NCBI RefSeq assembly: GCF_900143095.1
Contig: NZ_FRDA01000023.1
Coordinates: 1 to 64,000, forward strand
Length of the DNA stretch: 64,000 bases
Direction of reading: 5' to 3'
Source of the DNA: Pseudomonas asturiensis
Lineage (GTDB): Bacteria > Pseudomonadota > Gammaproteobacteria > Pseudomonadales > Pseudomonadaceae
The translations under genes and the position numbers were made by a program. The notes below the pieces were generated by a model. It saw only the letters and a program-made list of their open reading frames with translations. It was not told the DNA's origin and made no database searches. Of this stretch, positions 8,674 to 18,621 are shown piece after piece; position 1 is the stretch's first letter; the number at the start of each line of letters is the position of its first letter.

Positions 8674-11580
8674 TCACTCGAGCTCTCGCAGCACCTTCGA
8701 CAGCCTGTCCACGAAGAAATCCGCGCTCTGGCGCGTGATGCACATGGGCGGTTTGATCTTGAGGATGTTCAGGTCGTCGCCGGTCGGTTGCATGAAGATG
8801 CCCAGTTCGCGCAGGCGTTCGCACAGTTGTGCGGTTTCTTCGGTGGCGGGTTCCAGGGTCTGGCGATTGCGGACCAACTCGACGCCCAGGTAGAAGCCCA
8901 TGCCGTGCACTGCGCCCAACAACGGATGCTGATCGGCCAGGGCTTGCAGGCGCGCCTTGAAGTGGTCGCCGATGACGCGGGCGTTATCCCACAGCCGCTC
9001 CTCTTCCATCACGTCCAGCACGGCCATGCCGATGCGGCAACTGACGGGGCTGCCGCCTGACGAGGAAACGAAATAGCCTTCGGCCTCCAGTACCTCGGCA
9101 ATCTCGCGACGGGTGATCACCGCGCCCAGCGGATGACCGTTGCCCATGCCTTGGGCCATGGTGATGATATCCGGCACCACGCCCTGCTCTTCGAAGCCCC
9201 AGAAGTAGTGGCCCAGACGCCCGTAACCCACCTGCACTTCGTCGGCGATGCATACACCGCCCGCCGCGCGAACCCTCTGATAAACCTGTTGCAGGTAACC
9301 CGGCGGCAAGGAAATCCCGCCCGCATTACCAACCACCGGCTCACAGATGAAACCCGCCACCTGGCGCTGCTGCCCGGCCAGTTGCGCCAGTACCTGATCA
9401 ACACTGCGCACGTACTCTGGCGCACTGCCCGGGCCGCGAAACGGTCCGCGATACACATTGGGCGCGGTCACCGGATGCACCCAGTCCGGCCGGGGGCGGA
9501 GCGCTTGCGGGTTGTCGGCAATCGAGGTGGACATGGCATCCGTCGCCACCGACCCGCCGTGATAGGCCCCCAGCACGCTGAGCATGTCGCGTCCGCCGCT
9601 GTACGCCCACGCCAGGCGGATCGCCAGGTCATTAGCTTCGGTGCCGCTGTTGACCAGAAACACGCGGTCCATGCCATCGGGTGCCAGCGTGAGCAGGCGC
9701 TCGGAGAACCCGGCAATGGCCGCGCAGTGAAAGCGTGCGTGGGTGTTGAGCAGCGACCATTGACGAGCCGCTTCATGGGCCATGCGCGGATGACCGTGGC
9801 CCAGCACCGCCACGGTGTTGAGCATGTCCAGGTACGAACGGCCCTGCATGTCGATCAGGTGATTGCGCCAGCCGCGCTCGATCTGCGGCGGTGCCTGGTC
9901 ATAGTGTTTTTGCGAGCGAGCGAAGCGGGCGTCACGTCGGGCCAGCAACTGCGCCGGATCTTCAAGCGTCGGGGCATCGCAATCGAAACCCAGCAGCGTC
10001 GAGGGCGACAGGCAGAACGTACGCCAGGCATCGGCCCACGACGGCGCGGCAAACAACGGCGGGCTGAGGTCTGTCGCCGTACACAGTTGCAGCAGCAGCG
10101 AGCCGCCGCCATGGCCGATCAGGTCGCCTGCGCTTACGTGTGTGAGCGACTCAGGCATCACGCCCCACAGCTTCAGGCTCACCTCGGCACCGACCAGCAT
10201 CAGCGCACCGTCGGCCATCCATCGCAGCGTGGCGTCGAACGGCGCGTGCAGCGGTGTCTCGGCCGGGATGTGAAGCTCGACGTGCAGGGCGAAGGTCTCA
10301 GGTTCGCGGGCGCTGTCCGGCAAGGTGCGCGACAGGCGATATTCACCAAAGCGGCTGGCAGCCAGCCCGGTGTGCTCGGCCGCCTCGCTGAGCAGGTATT
10401 CATCGATACCGTTGCGCTCCCAGTTGCCCGCGACAAAGTGTTCACTGAGTACACCCAGATCGACCCGCGCAGGCTTCACGCCTGCCAGACCGGGCAGCAG
10501 CGGCGCGTACGCGGGCTGCTCGAACGGTACAGGCTGTATGCCGACGGCTTGCAGAATCGCCGTTTCCATCAGGGCGATGGGCACGGACGTCGCCACGTCG
10601 AAAATAGTCCATTCACCCGCAAGACTGGCCTGAACGTCAGCATTGTCCGGCTCGACGCTGGCCTGCTGTTCGCTGCTGAGCACCAGCACCGCCGAGCGGG
10701 CGACGATCAACGGCCACAGCGCTTGCAGTTCCTCGGTCTTGAGCGGGTTGATCGCGTGATAGGCCCGAATCGCCGGCAGGATGTACAGCGGGTCGCCTTC
10801 GGTATGGTGCAGCAGCGCCGCGCAGGTGACGGACAGATCCGCCACGCGCCAGGTGGTCACAAGATCGCCGAAATCGTTCAGCCCTTGTAGCTGCCACTTG
10901 CGCTGGGTATCGCGCAGCCAGACCACGTGGTGCTCTGTGATGCCCAGGTGCACGGCCTGGATGGGCAGCGCCGCAATCAGTGGCAACAGACGACGATGCG
11001 CCTGCTCGGCAGCCTCGATCACACAGGCGCGGGCGTCGGCGTCTTCGAGCACCGGCAACAGATGTTTGATCAATGCATGCGCATGGCGTGGGTCCCACTG
11101 CAGAATGCGGTCCAGGCCCGGATGGTCGAAATCGGCCAGCGCCCGGTCCACCTTCGCACACAGCTCGCCAAGCCCGACCACCACCTCACGCCCCAGATGC
11201 TCAACGTGCGCCAGCGACTGACCTTCAATCAACTCCAGAAGCCGCACGTGAACCGGCTGGCCGCCGGTCTCGGTGGTCAGCAGTTGCGCAGTGTCGTTGG
11301 CGCGGATCACGCCCGGAACATTCAGGTCGTCGTGGCGAGCCAGGTGCTGGAGCGCCGCATGTTGGGCCTCCAGCTCCATGATCGAATAGGCACCGTGGCA
11401 GATTTTCAGCACATAACGACGCTTTTCGGTGTCGAGCAGAAAGGTGTGATCCTGCTGACTGACCAGGGATTTCAACGAGCCGCTCAGACCGTAATACTGA
11501 CTGAGCCATTGCAGCGCCTGTTCGAGACTGACATCCGGACAAGGCAGGCTGGATCGACGAATAAGCGTGGCGAGCGGCAT
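8674..11580 (-). CDS. kinase-like / M23-like / class-III aminotransferase fusion with degenerate active sites
   Basis: A 968-aa three-part protein. Residues about 25-300 resemble aminoglycoside-phosphotransferase-type small-molecule kinases. Residues about 400-560 resemble the M23-like β-domain of this fusion family. Residues about 580-968 are a class-III PLP aminotransferase (NSGTEANDLAIRL, GAYHGGSVATDAMS, ADEVQVGYGRLG). Two catalytic positions are changed. The kinase HxDxxxxN loop reads H211-L-G-I-T-E-H-H218, lacking the catalytic Asp and the Asn. The PLP lysine position in the AKGxGNG motif reads MAQGMGNG, with Gln810 (codon CAA). The frame is otherwise intact. It lies upstream of aguA on the same strand; a role in amine metabolism is only suggested. 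Confidence 0.88.
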   Translation of the reverse strand: MPLATLIRRSSLPCPDVSLEQALQWLSQYYGLSGSLKSLVSQQDHTFLLDTEKRRYVLKICHGAYSIMELEAQHAALQHLARHDDLNVPGVIRANDTAQLLTTETGGQPVHVRLLELIEGQSLAHVEHLGREVVVGLGELCAKVDRALADFDHPGLDRILQWDPRHAHALIKHLLPVLEDADARACVIEAAEQAHRRLLPLIAALPIQAVHLGITEHHVVWLRDTQRKWQLQGLNDFGDLVTTWRVADLSVTCAALLHHTEGDPLYILPAIRAYHAINPLKTEELQALWPLIVARSAVLVLSSEQQASVEPDNADVQASLAGEWTIFDVATSVPIALMETAILQAVGIQPVPFEQPAYAPLLPGLAGVKPARVDLGVLSEHFVAGNWERNGIDEYLLSEAAEHTGLAASRFGEYRLSRTLPDSAREPETFALHVELHIPAETPLHAPFDATLRWMADGALMLVGAEVSLKLWGVMPESLTHVSAGDLIGHGGGSLLLQLCTATDLSPPLFAAPSWADAWRTFCLSPSTLLGFDCDAPTLEDPAQLLARRDARFARSQKHYDQAPPQIERGWRNHLIDMQGRSYLDMLNTVAVLGHGHPRMAHEAARQWSLLNTHARFHCAAIAGFSERLLTLAPDGMDRVFLVNSGTEANDLAIRLAWAYSGGRDMLSVLGAYHGGSVATDAMSTSIADNPQALRPRPDWVHPVTAPNVYRGPFRGPGSAPEYVRSVDQVLAQLAGQQRQVAGFICEPVVGNAGGISLPPGYLQQVYQRVRAAGGVCIADEVQVGYGRLGHYFWGFEEQGVVPDIITMAQGMGNGHPLGAVITRREIAEVLEAEGYFVSSSGGSPVSCRIGMAVLDVMEEERLWDNARVIGDHFKARLQALADQHPLLGAVHGMGFYLGVELVRNRQTLEPATEETAQLCERLRELGIFMQPTGDDLNILKIKPPMCITRQSADFFVDRLSKVLRELE

Positions 11581-11829
11581 GTGGACCTCGATATTTTACC
11601 GACACTGACGCGGCACACACGGCGTCACGGGCAGTCGCGCAACTATAGGGCGATTGGTGCCCGCAGCCCAATCACGTTCAGGCATAAAAGGATGACGTCG
11701 GCTTTATGTCGCGCTGCGCGACACGGATGAATTTATTTCATACCCTGCACGCTTCTTATTGCCTGACCCTGTGATGCGCAATCAGGCGCTATGCTTCATC
11801 ACGTCAAACACACAAACAAAGGCCAGTTC

Positions 11830-12912
11830 ATGCGAATACTCGTTACCGGGGGCGCAGGGTTTATCGGATCTGCATTGATTCGTCACCTGATAAAGAACAC
11901 TGAACATGACGTGTTGAACGTCGACAAGTTGACCTACGCGGGCAACCTCGAATCGTTGCAGTCCATCGCGAGTGACACCCGCTATGAGTTCGTGCAGGCC
12001 GATATCTGCGATCAGGCGGCCATCAGCGCAGTGCTGGCGCGTTTCGCCCCTCAGGCGATCATGCACCTGGCCGCAGAATCCCACGTCGACCGCTCCATCG
12101 ACGGGCCGGCCGAATTCATCCAGACCAACATCGTGGGCACTTACAGCCTGCTGGAAGCCGCGCGCGGTTACTGGCTGACCTTGCCCGAAACGGAGCGCGG
12201 CGCGTTTCGCTTCCACCACATTTCCACCGACGAAGTGTATGGCGACCTGCACGGCGTCGATGACCTGTTCACCGAAACCACGCCCTACGCGCCCAGCTCT
12301 CCGTACTCGGCGAGCAAGGCGGCGTCCGATCACCTGGTCCGCGCCTGGCAACGCACCTACGGGTTGCCGGTGGTGCTCACCAATTGCTCGAACAACTACG
12401 GGCCGTTTCACTTCCCCGAAAAACTGATCCCGCTGGTGATCCTCAACGCCCTCGCGGGCAAGCCGCTGCCGGTCTATGGCAATGGCCTGCAGGTGCGCGA
12501 CTGGCTGTACGTGGAAGACCACGCGCGCGCGCTGCTCAAGGTGGTGACCGAGGGCGGGATCGGCGAGACCTACAACATCGGTGGGCATAACGAGCAGAAG
12601 AACATCGACGTGGTGCGCGGCATCTGCGCACTGCTCGATGAACTGGCACCGCAGCACCCGGCTGGCGTGCAGCAGTACAGCGACCTGATCACCTATGTGG
12701 TCGACCGTCCTGGCCACGATCTGCGCTATGCGATCGACGCCAGCAAGATCGAAAAAGAGTTGGGCTGGACACCCGAAGAAACCTTCGAGTCCGGGCTGCG
12801 CAAGACCGTGCAATGGTATCTCGATAACCTGGACTGGTGCCGCAGGGTTCAGGATGGCAGTTATCAAGGAGAGCGACTGGGCTTCACTGACCACAAGGAC
12901 CTGATTGCATGA
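11830..12912 (+). CDS. rfbB: dTDP-glucose 4,6-dehydratase
   Basis: A 360-aa extended short-chain dehydrogenase that converts dTDP-glucose to dTDP-4-keto-6-deoxyglucose, step two of dTDP-L-rhamnose synthesis. The NAD-binding GGAGFIGS sits at residues 7-14. The STDEVYGDL motif supplies the Asp-Glu pair, and the catalytic YSASK has Tyr159 and Lys163. The start at 11830 (MRILVTGG) was preferred over an in-frame ATG 39 bases upstream because AAAGG precedes it and the Rossmann strand begins there. First gene of rfbBAC; its stop overlaps the rfbA start (ATGA). Confidence 0.96.
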   Translation: MRILVTGGAGFIGSALIRHLIKNTEHDVLNVDKLTYAGNLESLQSIASDTRYEFVQADICDQAAISAVLARFAPQAIMHLAAESHVDRSIDGPAEFIQTNIVGTYSLLEAARGYWLTLPETERGAFRFHHISTDEVYGDLHGVDDLFTETTPYAPSSPYSASKAASDHLVRAWQRTYGLPVVLTNCSNNYGPFHFPEKLIPLVILNALAGKPLPVYGNGLQVRDWLYVEDHARALLKVVTEGGIGETYNIGGHNEQKNIDVVRGICALLDELAPQHPAGVQQYSDLITYVVDRPGHDLRYAIDASKIEKELGWTPEETFESGLRKTVQWYLDNLDWCRRVQDGSYQGERLGFTDHKDLIA

Positions 12913-13784
12913 CTAAAGGCATCGTTCTGGCCGGGGGCTCCGGCACCCGCCTGCATCCCATCACGCTTGGCCTGTCCAAGCAGTTGCTGCCGATCTACGA
13001 CAAACCCATGATTTATTACCCGTTGTCGGTGCTGATGCTGGCCGGCATTCGGGAAATCCTGATCATCTCCACCCCGGAGGATTTGCCGCAGTACCGCAAG
13101 CTGTTGGGTGATGGCAGCCAGTTCGGTGTGCACTTTCATTATGCCGAGCAGCCAAAGCCGGAGGGCCTGGCGCAGGCTTTCCTGATTGGCGAGCAGTTCA
13201 TTGGCGACGATTCGGTCTGCCTGATCCTGGGCGACAACATTTTCCACGGTCAGCACTTCAGCGTGCAGCTGCAGCAGGCCGCCGCCCGCAAGGCCGGGGC
13301 GACGGTGTTCGGCTACTGGGTCAAGGACCCGGAGCGCTTCGGCGTGATCGACTTCGACGAACAGGGACGTGCGCTGTCCATCGAAGAGAAACCCACGGCG
13401 CCCAAATCCAGTTACGCGGTGACCGGTCTGTATTTCTACGACAACGACGTGATCCAGATCGCCCGGGACGTCAAACCCTCGCCCCGTGGCGAGCTGGAAA
13501 TCACTGACGTGAACAACGCCTACCTGCAACGCGGCGACCTGCACGTCGAACGTTTCGGCCGGGGTTTCGCCTGGCTCGACACGGGCACACACGACAGCCT
13601 CCTCGATGCCTCGGCCTACGTGCAGACCATCGAGCATCGCCAGGGCCTGAAAGTCGCCTGCCTTGAGGAAATCGCCTACCAGAATGAATGGATCGACCGT
13701 GATCACCTGCTTGCACGTGCCGATTATTTTGGCAAAACAGGTTATGGTCAGTACCTCTTCAAGATTGCTGGGGAAACCAAGTGA
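12909..13784 (+). CDS. rfbA: glucose-1-phosphate thymidylyltransferase
   Basis: A 291-aa nucleotidyltransferase that joins glucose-1-phosphate and dTTP to make dTDP-glucose. The signature GGSGTRLHP is at about residues 8-16, followed by [20 protein letters not shown] and the sugar-phosphate loop ILGDNIFHG. The length is normal. It overlaps rfbB by 4 bases and rfbC by 4 bases, so the three are translationally coupled. dTDP-rhamnose feeds LPS O-antigen or related glycans. Confidence 0.97.
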   Translation: MTKGIVLAGGSGTRLHPITLGLSKQLLPIYDKPMIYYPLSVLMLAGIREILIISTPEDLPQYRKLLGDGSQFGVHFHYAEQPKPEGLAQAFLIGEQFIGDDSVCLILGDNIFHGQHFSVQLQQAAARKAGATVFGYWVKDPERFGVIDFDEQGRALSIEEKPTAPKSSYAVTGLYFYDNDVIQIARDVKPSPRGELEITDVNNAYLQRGDLHVERFGRGFAWLDTGTHDSLLDASAYVQTIEHRQGLKVACLEEIAYQNEWIDRDHLLARADYFGKTGYGQYLFKIAGETK

Positions 13785-14326
13785 ACGTGATTGCAACAAA
13801 GCTGCCCGAAGTCCTGATTCTGGAACCCCGAGTATTCGGCGACGAGCGCGGCTTTTTTTTCGAAAGCTTCAACGCCCGTGCGTTCAGCGAGGCCACCGGA
13901 CTGGAGAGGCAGTTTGTGCAGGACAATCACTCACGCTCCCAAAAGGGCGTGCTGCGCGGGCTGCATTACCAGATCGAGCATGTGCAGGGGAAACTGGTGC
14001 GGGTGACGGCCGGCGAGGTGCTGGACATTGCGGTGGACATCCGCCGCAGCTCGCCGACGTTCGGTCAGTGGGTGGGCGTCAGGTTGTCCGCTGAAAACGC
14101 CCGTCAGCTATGGGTGCCGGAAGGTTTTGCACACGGCTTCGTGGTCTTGAGCGACTCCGCCGAGTTTCTGTACAAGACCACCGACTATTACACGCCATCG
14201 GCCGAGCGCTGCATTCGCTGGGATGATCCTGACCTGGCCATCGACTGGGAGCTTGATGGAGCACCTCAGCTGTCGGCCAAGGACCAGCAGGGCAAAAGCC
14301 TGAACGAGGCCGAGCTGTTCGCCTGA
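13781..14326 (+). CDS. rfbC: dTDP-4-dehydrorhamnose 3,5-epimerase
   Basis: A 181-aa RmlC-type cupin that epimerises C3 and C5 of dTDP-4-keto-6-deoxyglucose. Family motifs include [36 protein letters not shown] (catalytic His region), [11 protein letters not shown] and [15 protein letters not shown]. It starts at a GTG that overlaps the rfbA stop. The final reductase rfbD, usually in the same operon, does not follow; the next gene is dctB after a gap of about 155 bases that shows nothing I can assign. Confidence 0.96.
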   Translation: MNVIATKLPEVLILEPRVFGDERGFFFESFNARAFSEATGLERQFVQDNHSRSQKGVLRGLHYQIEHVQGKLVRVTAGEVLDIAVDIRRSSPTFGQWVGVRLSAENARQLWVPEGFAHGFVVLSDSAEFLYKTTDYYTPSAERCIRWDDPDLAIDWELDGAPQLSAKDQQGKSLNEAELFA

Positions 14327-14483
14327 CCGTTCTGGCGGCAGACCATTTGCCCGGGTGCCGGATCAGGCTGTGCCGGGCATAATGCGCCTTTGATCCCCCA
14401 TCGATGCCCCATCAGGATCGACCGGGTTTTCTGTTGCCTGCGCGGATGTCGTCGCGGACCGGCGTTGTCGCCACAGGTTGAGC

Positions 14484-16370
14484 ATGTTCGACCCCAGACA
14501 GCGCCCGTCCCGTACAGCGGCCCAGGCACCGCCATTCATTCGGCGCTTGCCAACAATGACCAAGACTTCCTCCCTCCCTCCCCGCCCACGGTGGCGCAGT
14601 CTGGCGCTGCTGGCGATCTGTCTGGCGCCGTTGCTGTGGCCGCTGGAACATCTGGCGGAGCGTTACTACCGGGGCGTACTGGCCAGTCAGAACCGTCAGA
14701 CGCTGGACCTTTACGTCGCCAACCTGCTGGGCACGCTGCATCGCTATGAAACCCTGCCGCAGATCCTCGGCGACCTGCCCGCGCTGCGGGCTGCTCTGGA
14801 AACGCCTGGCGACCGGGCCACTCTGGAAAACGCCAACCACCTGCTCAGCGATATCACGAGCCAGACCGGTGCCGACGTCATGTACCTCATGGACGCCAAC
14901 GGCCTGACCCTGGCGGCGTCCAACGCCGACCAGCGCGACAGCTTCGTGGGTCGCAACTTCTCGTTTCGGCCCTACTTCATCGACGCTCGGGCTGGCAGAA
15001 CAGGCCGGTTTTTCGGGCTGGGCACGACTTCGGTCAAGCGCGGCTACTTCTTCGCGGGGCCGGTACGCGACGGCGACCGGGTGATCGGTGTGCTGGTGGT
15101 CAAGGTCGATCTGGACCACACCGAAACGCTTTGGGGCAAGACACCCGAGCAGTTGCTGCTGACCGACCAGAACGGCGTGGTGATTCTGACCTCCAACCCG
15201 GAATGGCGCTTTCGGGCTACGCGCGACCTGACCGATGACGAAAAGCGGGCGATCACTGCCATCCAGCCTTATCCGACACGTGATCCGCGTCCACTCAAGA
15301 TTGACGAGCACGCCTGGCTGGCGCAAAGCCAGCCCATCGATGAAACCGGCTGGAACGTGAATATCCTGGCGCCCAAAGCACTGGTCGACCGCCCGGTGCG
15401 TACGGTGGTGGCGATTGGCGGAGCGGCGCTGCTGGTGCTCATGCTGTTGCTGGGCTTGATGATGCAGCGTCGTCGTCATTACCTGGACCGCATTGCCTTC
15501 GAGGCCAAGGCCCGGCGCGAGCTGGAAATGCGCGTGATCGAACGGACCAGCGACCTTGAAGGCCTCAACAGCCGGTTGCGTCAGGAAGTGCTGGAGCGCG
15601 AGCAGGCGCAGCAGGAGCTGGTACGCGCCCAGGACGAGCTGGTACAGACCGGCAAGCTGTCGGCGCTGGGCACCATGTCGGCCAGCATCAGCCATGAGCT
15701 GAATCAGCCGCTGGCCGCCATCCGCAGCTACGCCGAAAACGCCGAAGTGCTGCTTGATCACCAGCGCACCGAAGACGCACGCGGCAACCTGAAACTGATC
15801 AGCGAACTGACCGGGCGCATGGCCTCGATCATCGCCCACCTGCGCGCCTTCGCCCGTCGTGATCGGCATGCGCCGGAAAGCGTGGCCCTGCAACCGGCAC
15901 TGGACGACGCGCTGGCATTACTGGCCAAACGTCGGCGCGCCATGGAAGTCGAGTTGATCCGCGACGTGCCTGACGCGACACTGTGGGTGCAGGCCGGAGA
16001 AACCCGCTTGCGTCAGGTGCTGGGCAATCTGCTGGCCAACGCGCTGGACGCCCTCACCGAGAAAGGCCCGCCGCGCAAACTGTGGATAAGTGCCGAGCAG
16101 ACCCGTGAAGGCGTCAATCTGTACATTCGCGACAACGGCCCAGGGTTTTCCCAAGAGGCACTGGAGCGGGCCCGCGAACCGTTCTTCACCACCAAGACCC
16201 GCACGCAGGGCCTTGGGCTGGGCCTGGCCATCTGCGATACCCTGATGCGCGCACTGGGGGGCGAATTGCTGTTCGCCAACCATGCCAGCGGCGGTGCATT
16301 GCTGACCTTGCGCCTGCGCGCCGGTGCTTCGGGTGCCAACCTTCAACCGCCAGAGGACCTTTCTGCATGA
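14484..16370 (+). CDS. dctB: C4-dicarboxylate sensor histidine kinase
   Basis: A roughly 628-aa membrane sensor kinase. TM1 is at about 40-58, a periplasmic double-Cache sensing domain runs over about 60-300 (including RDSFVGRNFSFRPYFIDA), and TM2 is VVAIGGAALLVLMLLLGLMM. A coiled coil, the H-box SASISHELNQPLAAIRSY, N-box NLLANALDAL, and G-boxes DNGPGF and GLGLGLAI follow. This is the DctB architecture; it senses succinate, fumarate or malate and phosphorylates DctD. Start: the ATG at 14484 has an AGG six bases upstream; TTG 14478 and ATG 14556 are alternatives. It overlaps dctD by ATGA. Confidence 0.92.
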   Translation: MFDPRQRPSRTAAQAPPFIRRLPTMTKTSSLPPRPRWRSLALLAICLAPLLWPLEHLAERYYRGVLASQNRQTLDLYVANLLGTLHRYETLPQILGDLPALRAALETPGDRATLENANHLLSDITSQTGADVMYLMDANGLTLAASNADQRDSFVGRNFSFRPYFIDARAGRTGRFFGLGTTSVKRGYFFAGPVRDGDRVIGVLVVKVDLDHTETLWGKTPEQLLLTDQNGVVILTSNPEWRFRATRDLTDDEKRAITAIQPYPTRDPRPLKIDEHAWLAQSQPIDETGWNVNILAPKALVDRPVRTVVAIGGAALLVLMLLLGLMMQRRRHYLDRIAFEAKARRELEMRVIERTSDLEGLNSRLRQEVLEREQAQQELVRAQDELVQTGKLSALGTMSASISHELNQPLAAIRSYAENAEVLLDHQRTEDARGNLKLISELTGRMASIIAHLRAFARRDRHAPESVALQPALDDALALLAKRRRAMEVELIRDVPDATLWVQAGETRLRQVLGNLLANALDALTEKGPPRKLWISAEQTREGVNLYIRDNGPGFSQEALERAREPFFTTKTRTQGLGLGLAICDTLMRALGGELLFANHASGGALLTLRLRAGASGANLQPPEDLSA

Positions 16371-17752
16371 GTTCGGACACAGCCATCGACAGCCAGATTC
16401 AGGTGGTGCTGATCGACGACGACTCGCACCTGCGTCAGGCACTGCGCCAGACCTTGGACCTTGCAGGTCTGAACGTATTGTCGCTGCCTGAGGCCACTGG
16501 ACTTGCCGAGCGCATCGGGCGTGACTGGCCGGGCGTGGTGGTCAGCGATATCCGCATGCAGGGGATGGACGGTCTTGAGCTGCTGGTCCAGTTGCATGAA
16601 CAGGACCCCGATCTGCCGGTGCTGCTGATCACGGGTCACGGCGACGTGCCGCTGGCGGTGAAGGCCATGCGCGCCGGGGCCTATGACTTTCTGGAAAAAC
16701 CCTTTGCCAGCGATGCGATGCTCGACAGCGTGCGCCGCGCCCTGGCGTTGCGCCGTCTGGTGCTGGATAACCGCAGCCTGCGTCTGGCCTTGAGCGATCG
16801 CCAGCAATTGAGCACGCGTCTGGTCGGCCACTCAGCGCCCATGCTGCGCCTGCGCGAGCAGATCGGCGCCTTGGCGGGCACGCGGGCGGACGTGCTGATC
16901 CTCGGCGAAACCGGCGCAGGCAAGGAAGTGGTCGCGCGTGCGCTGCACGATTTGTCCAACCGCCGCAACGGCCCATTCGTGGCGATCAACGCCGGGGCGC
17001 TGGCCGAGTCAGTGGTGGAAAGCGAGCTGTTCGGCCACGAATCGGGGGCGTTTACCGGCGCGCAGAAACGCCGCATCGGCAAGTTCGAATTTGCCAACGG
17101 CGGCACGCTGTTTCTCGATGAAATCGAAAGCATGAGCCTGGACGTTCAGGTCAAGCTGCTGCGCCTGTTGCAGGAACGCGTGGTCGAGCGCATGGGCAGC
17201 AATCAACAGATCCCGCTGGATATCCGCATCATTGCGGCCACCAAGGAAGATTTGCGCCAGGCGGCAGATCAAGGGCGCTTTCGGGCCGACCTGTATTACC
17301 GCTTGAACGTCGCCTCGCTGCGTATTCCGCCGCTTCGCGAGCGCGGTGAAGACGCCCTGATGCTGTTCGAGCACTATGCCGATGCCGCCAGCCTGCGCCA
17401 CGGCATTCCCAAGCAGGAACTCAAACCCGGCCAGCGTGCCTTGCTGCTGCGTCACAGCTGGCCCGGCAACGTTCGCGAACTGCAGAACGCCGCCGAACGC
17501 TTCGCCCTGGGGCTGGAGCTGGAACTGGAAGGCAACGCCATGCCGGACGCCCCGCCAGCAGGTGGCGGCTTGAGCGAACAGGTAGAAAGCTTCGAACGTG
17601 CCTTGATCGCCGCCGAACTGGCTCGTCCGCACAGCTCGGTGCGCAGCCTGGCCGAGGCACTGGGCGTGCCGCGCAAGACCCTGCACGACAAGCTGCGCAA
17701 GCACGGCCTGAATTTTGGCGACAGCGGCGGAGCGTCCGATGAAACCGACTGA
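16367..17752 (+). CDS. dctD: C4-dicarboxylate sigma-54 response regulator
   Basis: A 461-aa NtrC-family activator. The receiver domain (about 10-125) has its phosphoacceptor at Asp61 (VSDIRMQGMDGLE). The AAA+ domain (about 150-375) has Walker A GETGAGKE, the sigma-54 contact loop GAFTGA, and Walker B TLFLDEIE. The C-terminal Fis-type HTH ends in LAEALGVPRKTLHDKLRKHG. It would activate sigma-54 promoters of dicarboxylate transport genes such as dctA, which is not in the window. Co-transcribed with dctB. Confidence 0.95.
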   Translation: MSSDTAIDSQIQVVLIDDDSHLRQALRQTLDLAGLNVLSLPEATGLAERIGRDWPGVVVSDIRMQGMDGLELLVQLHEQDPDLPVLLITGHGDVPLAVKAMRAGAYDFLEKPFASDAMLDSVRRALALRRLVLDNRSLRLALSDRQQLSTRLVGHSAPMLRLREQIGALAGTRADVLILGETGAGKEVVARALHDLSNRRNGPFVAINAGALAESVVESELFGHESGAFTGAQKRRIGKFEFANGGTLFLDEIESMSLDVQVKLLRLLQERVVERMGSNQQIPLDIRIIAATKEDLRQAADQGRFRADLYYRLNVASLRIPPLRERGEDALMLFEHYADAASLRHGIPKQELKPGQRALLLRHSWPGNVRELQNAAERFALGLELELEGNAMPDAPPAGGGLSEQVESFERALIAAELARPHSSVRSLAEALGVPRKTLHDKLRKHGLNFGDSGGASDETD

Positions 17753-18224
17753 GCCACAAACACCGTCGTCAGGCAACGCAGCGGCAGAACTGGAGCAGGT
17801 GCTGCACCACGACATCCCGCTGACCCGCGAGATGGGCATCCGCGTCATCGACTGGCAGCATCACCGACTGCGCCTGCACTTGCCGCTGGCACCCAACGTC
17901 AATCACAAGAGCACGCTGTTCGGCGGCAGCCTGTACTGCGGCGCAGTCCTGGCCGGCTGGGGCTGGCTGCACTTGCGCCTGCGTGAAGCGGGCATCACCG
18001 ATGGTCATATCGTGATTCAGGACGGGCAGATCAGCTATCCGCTGCCGGTTCGCGACGACGCCATTGCCGTGTGTGATGCCCCAGAGGCTGCGCAGTGGGA
18101 CAGGTTCATCACCACCTACCAGCGCAGGGGCCGTGCGCGTCTAGTGCTCCAGACCCGCATCTGTGCGCAAGACAGCGATGAGTCGGCCGTGAGGTTTACC
18201 GGGCAGTTTGTATTGCATCGGTGA
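17739..18224 (+). CDS. thioesterase-like hot-dog domain protein (YiiD C-terminal type)
   Basis: A 161-aa protein with the hot-dog signature of the YiiD/putative thioesterase family: LPLAPNVNHKSTLFGGSLYC, followed by AVLAGWGWLHLRLREAGI and a second strand set with YQRRGRARLVLQTRI. The Asn-His-Lys-x-Thr-x-F-G-G-S loop is the acyl-CoA-site region of such proteins. No acetyltransferase domain precedes it, unlike E. coli YiiD. The start at 17739 was chosen because GGCGGAG lies 6 bases before it; it overlaps the dctD end by 14 bases. The substrate is unknown. Confidence 0.8.
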   Translation: MKPTEPQTPSSGNAAAELEQVLHHDIPLTREMGIRVIDWQHHRLRLHLPLAPNVNHKSTLFGGSLYCGAVLAGWGWLHLRLREAGITDGHIVIQDGQISYPLPVRDDAIAVCDAPEAAQWDRFITTYQRRGRARLVLQTRICAQDSDESAVRFTGQFVLHR

Positions 18225-18240
18225 TCCCGCCCCGCCAGCC

Positions 18241-18509
18241 CTATTCGCGAGCAAGCTCGCTCCCACGAGACGGCGTTAGCTTGTGAACAGGGCCGACCTG
18301 GAAAAACCGCTCAATAAAGCGACGGCCGAGGCGTGAGGTGGCGGATAACACCCACCCCGTGGGAGCCCTATTCGCGAGCAAGCTCGCTCCCACGAGACGG
18401 CGTTAGCTTGTGGACAAGTCCGACCTGTAAAAACTGCTCAATAAAGCGATAAACGAGGCGCGAGATGGCGGATAAACACCCACCCCGTGGGAGCGAGCTT
18501 GCTCGCGAA
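18241..18509. repeat. 127-bp tandem duplication carrying type-B REPs
   Basis: Two head-to-tail copies begin at 18241 and 18368, each opening with CTATTCGCGAGCAAGCTCGC, sharing GACGGCGTTAGCTTGTG and ending with CACCCCGTGGGAG. REP units lie at 18244-18266 and 18371-18393, with an inverted one at 18487-18509. The copies differ by scattered substitutions, so the duplication is not recent. This fills the 397-base gap between the thioesterase-like gene and cysQ; no gene is seen in it. Confidence 0.85.
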
Positions 18510-18621
18510 GGCTATGCATCAGACGCCGTCTCTTCAGCGGATGTACTGCCCTATTTGCGAGCAAGCGCACCAAAGCCAGACCTGCGCATCGCGATAGCGC
18601 AGGGCCTTGGGAACCACCGGA

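Noticed and set aside
9133-10890. 585-codon + strand frame antisense to the aminotransferase fusion
   Set aside because: Composition of a high-GC complementary frame; no motif, and the opposite strand is strongly coding.
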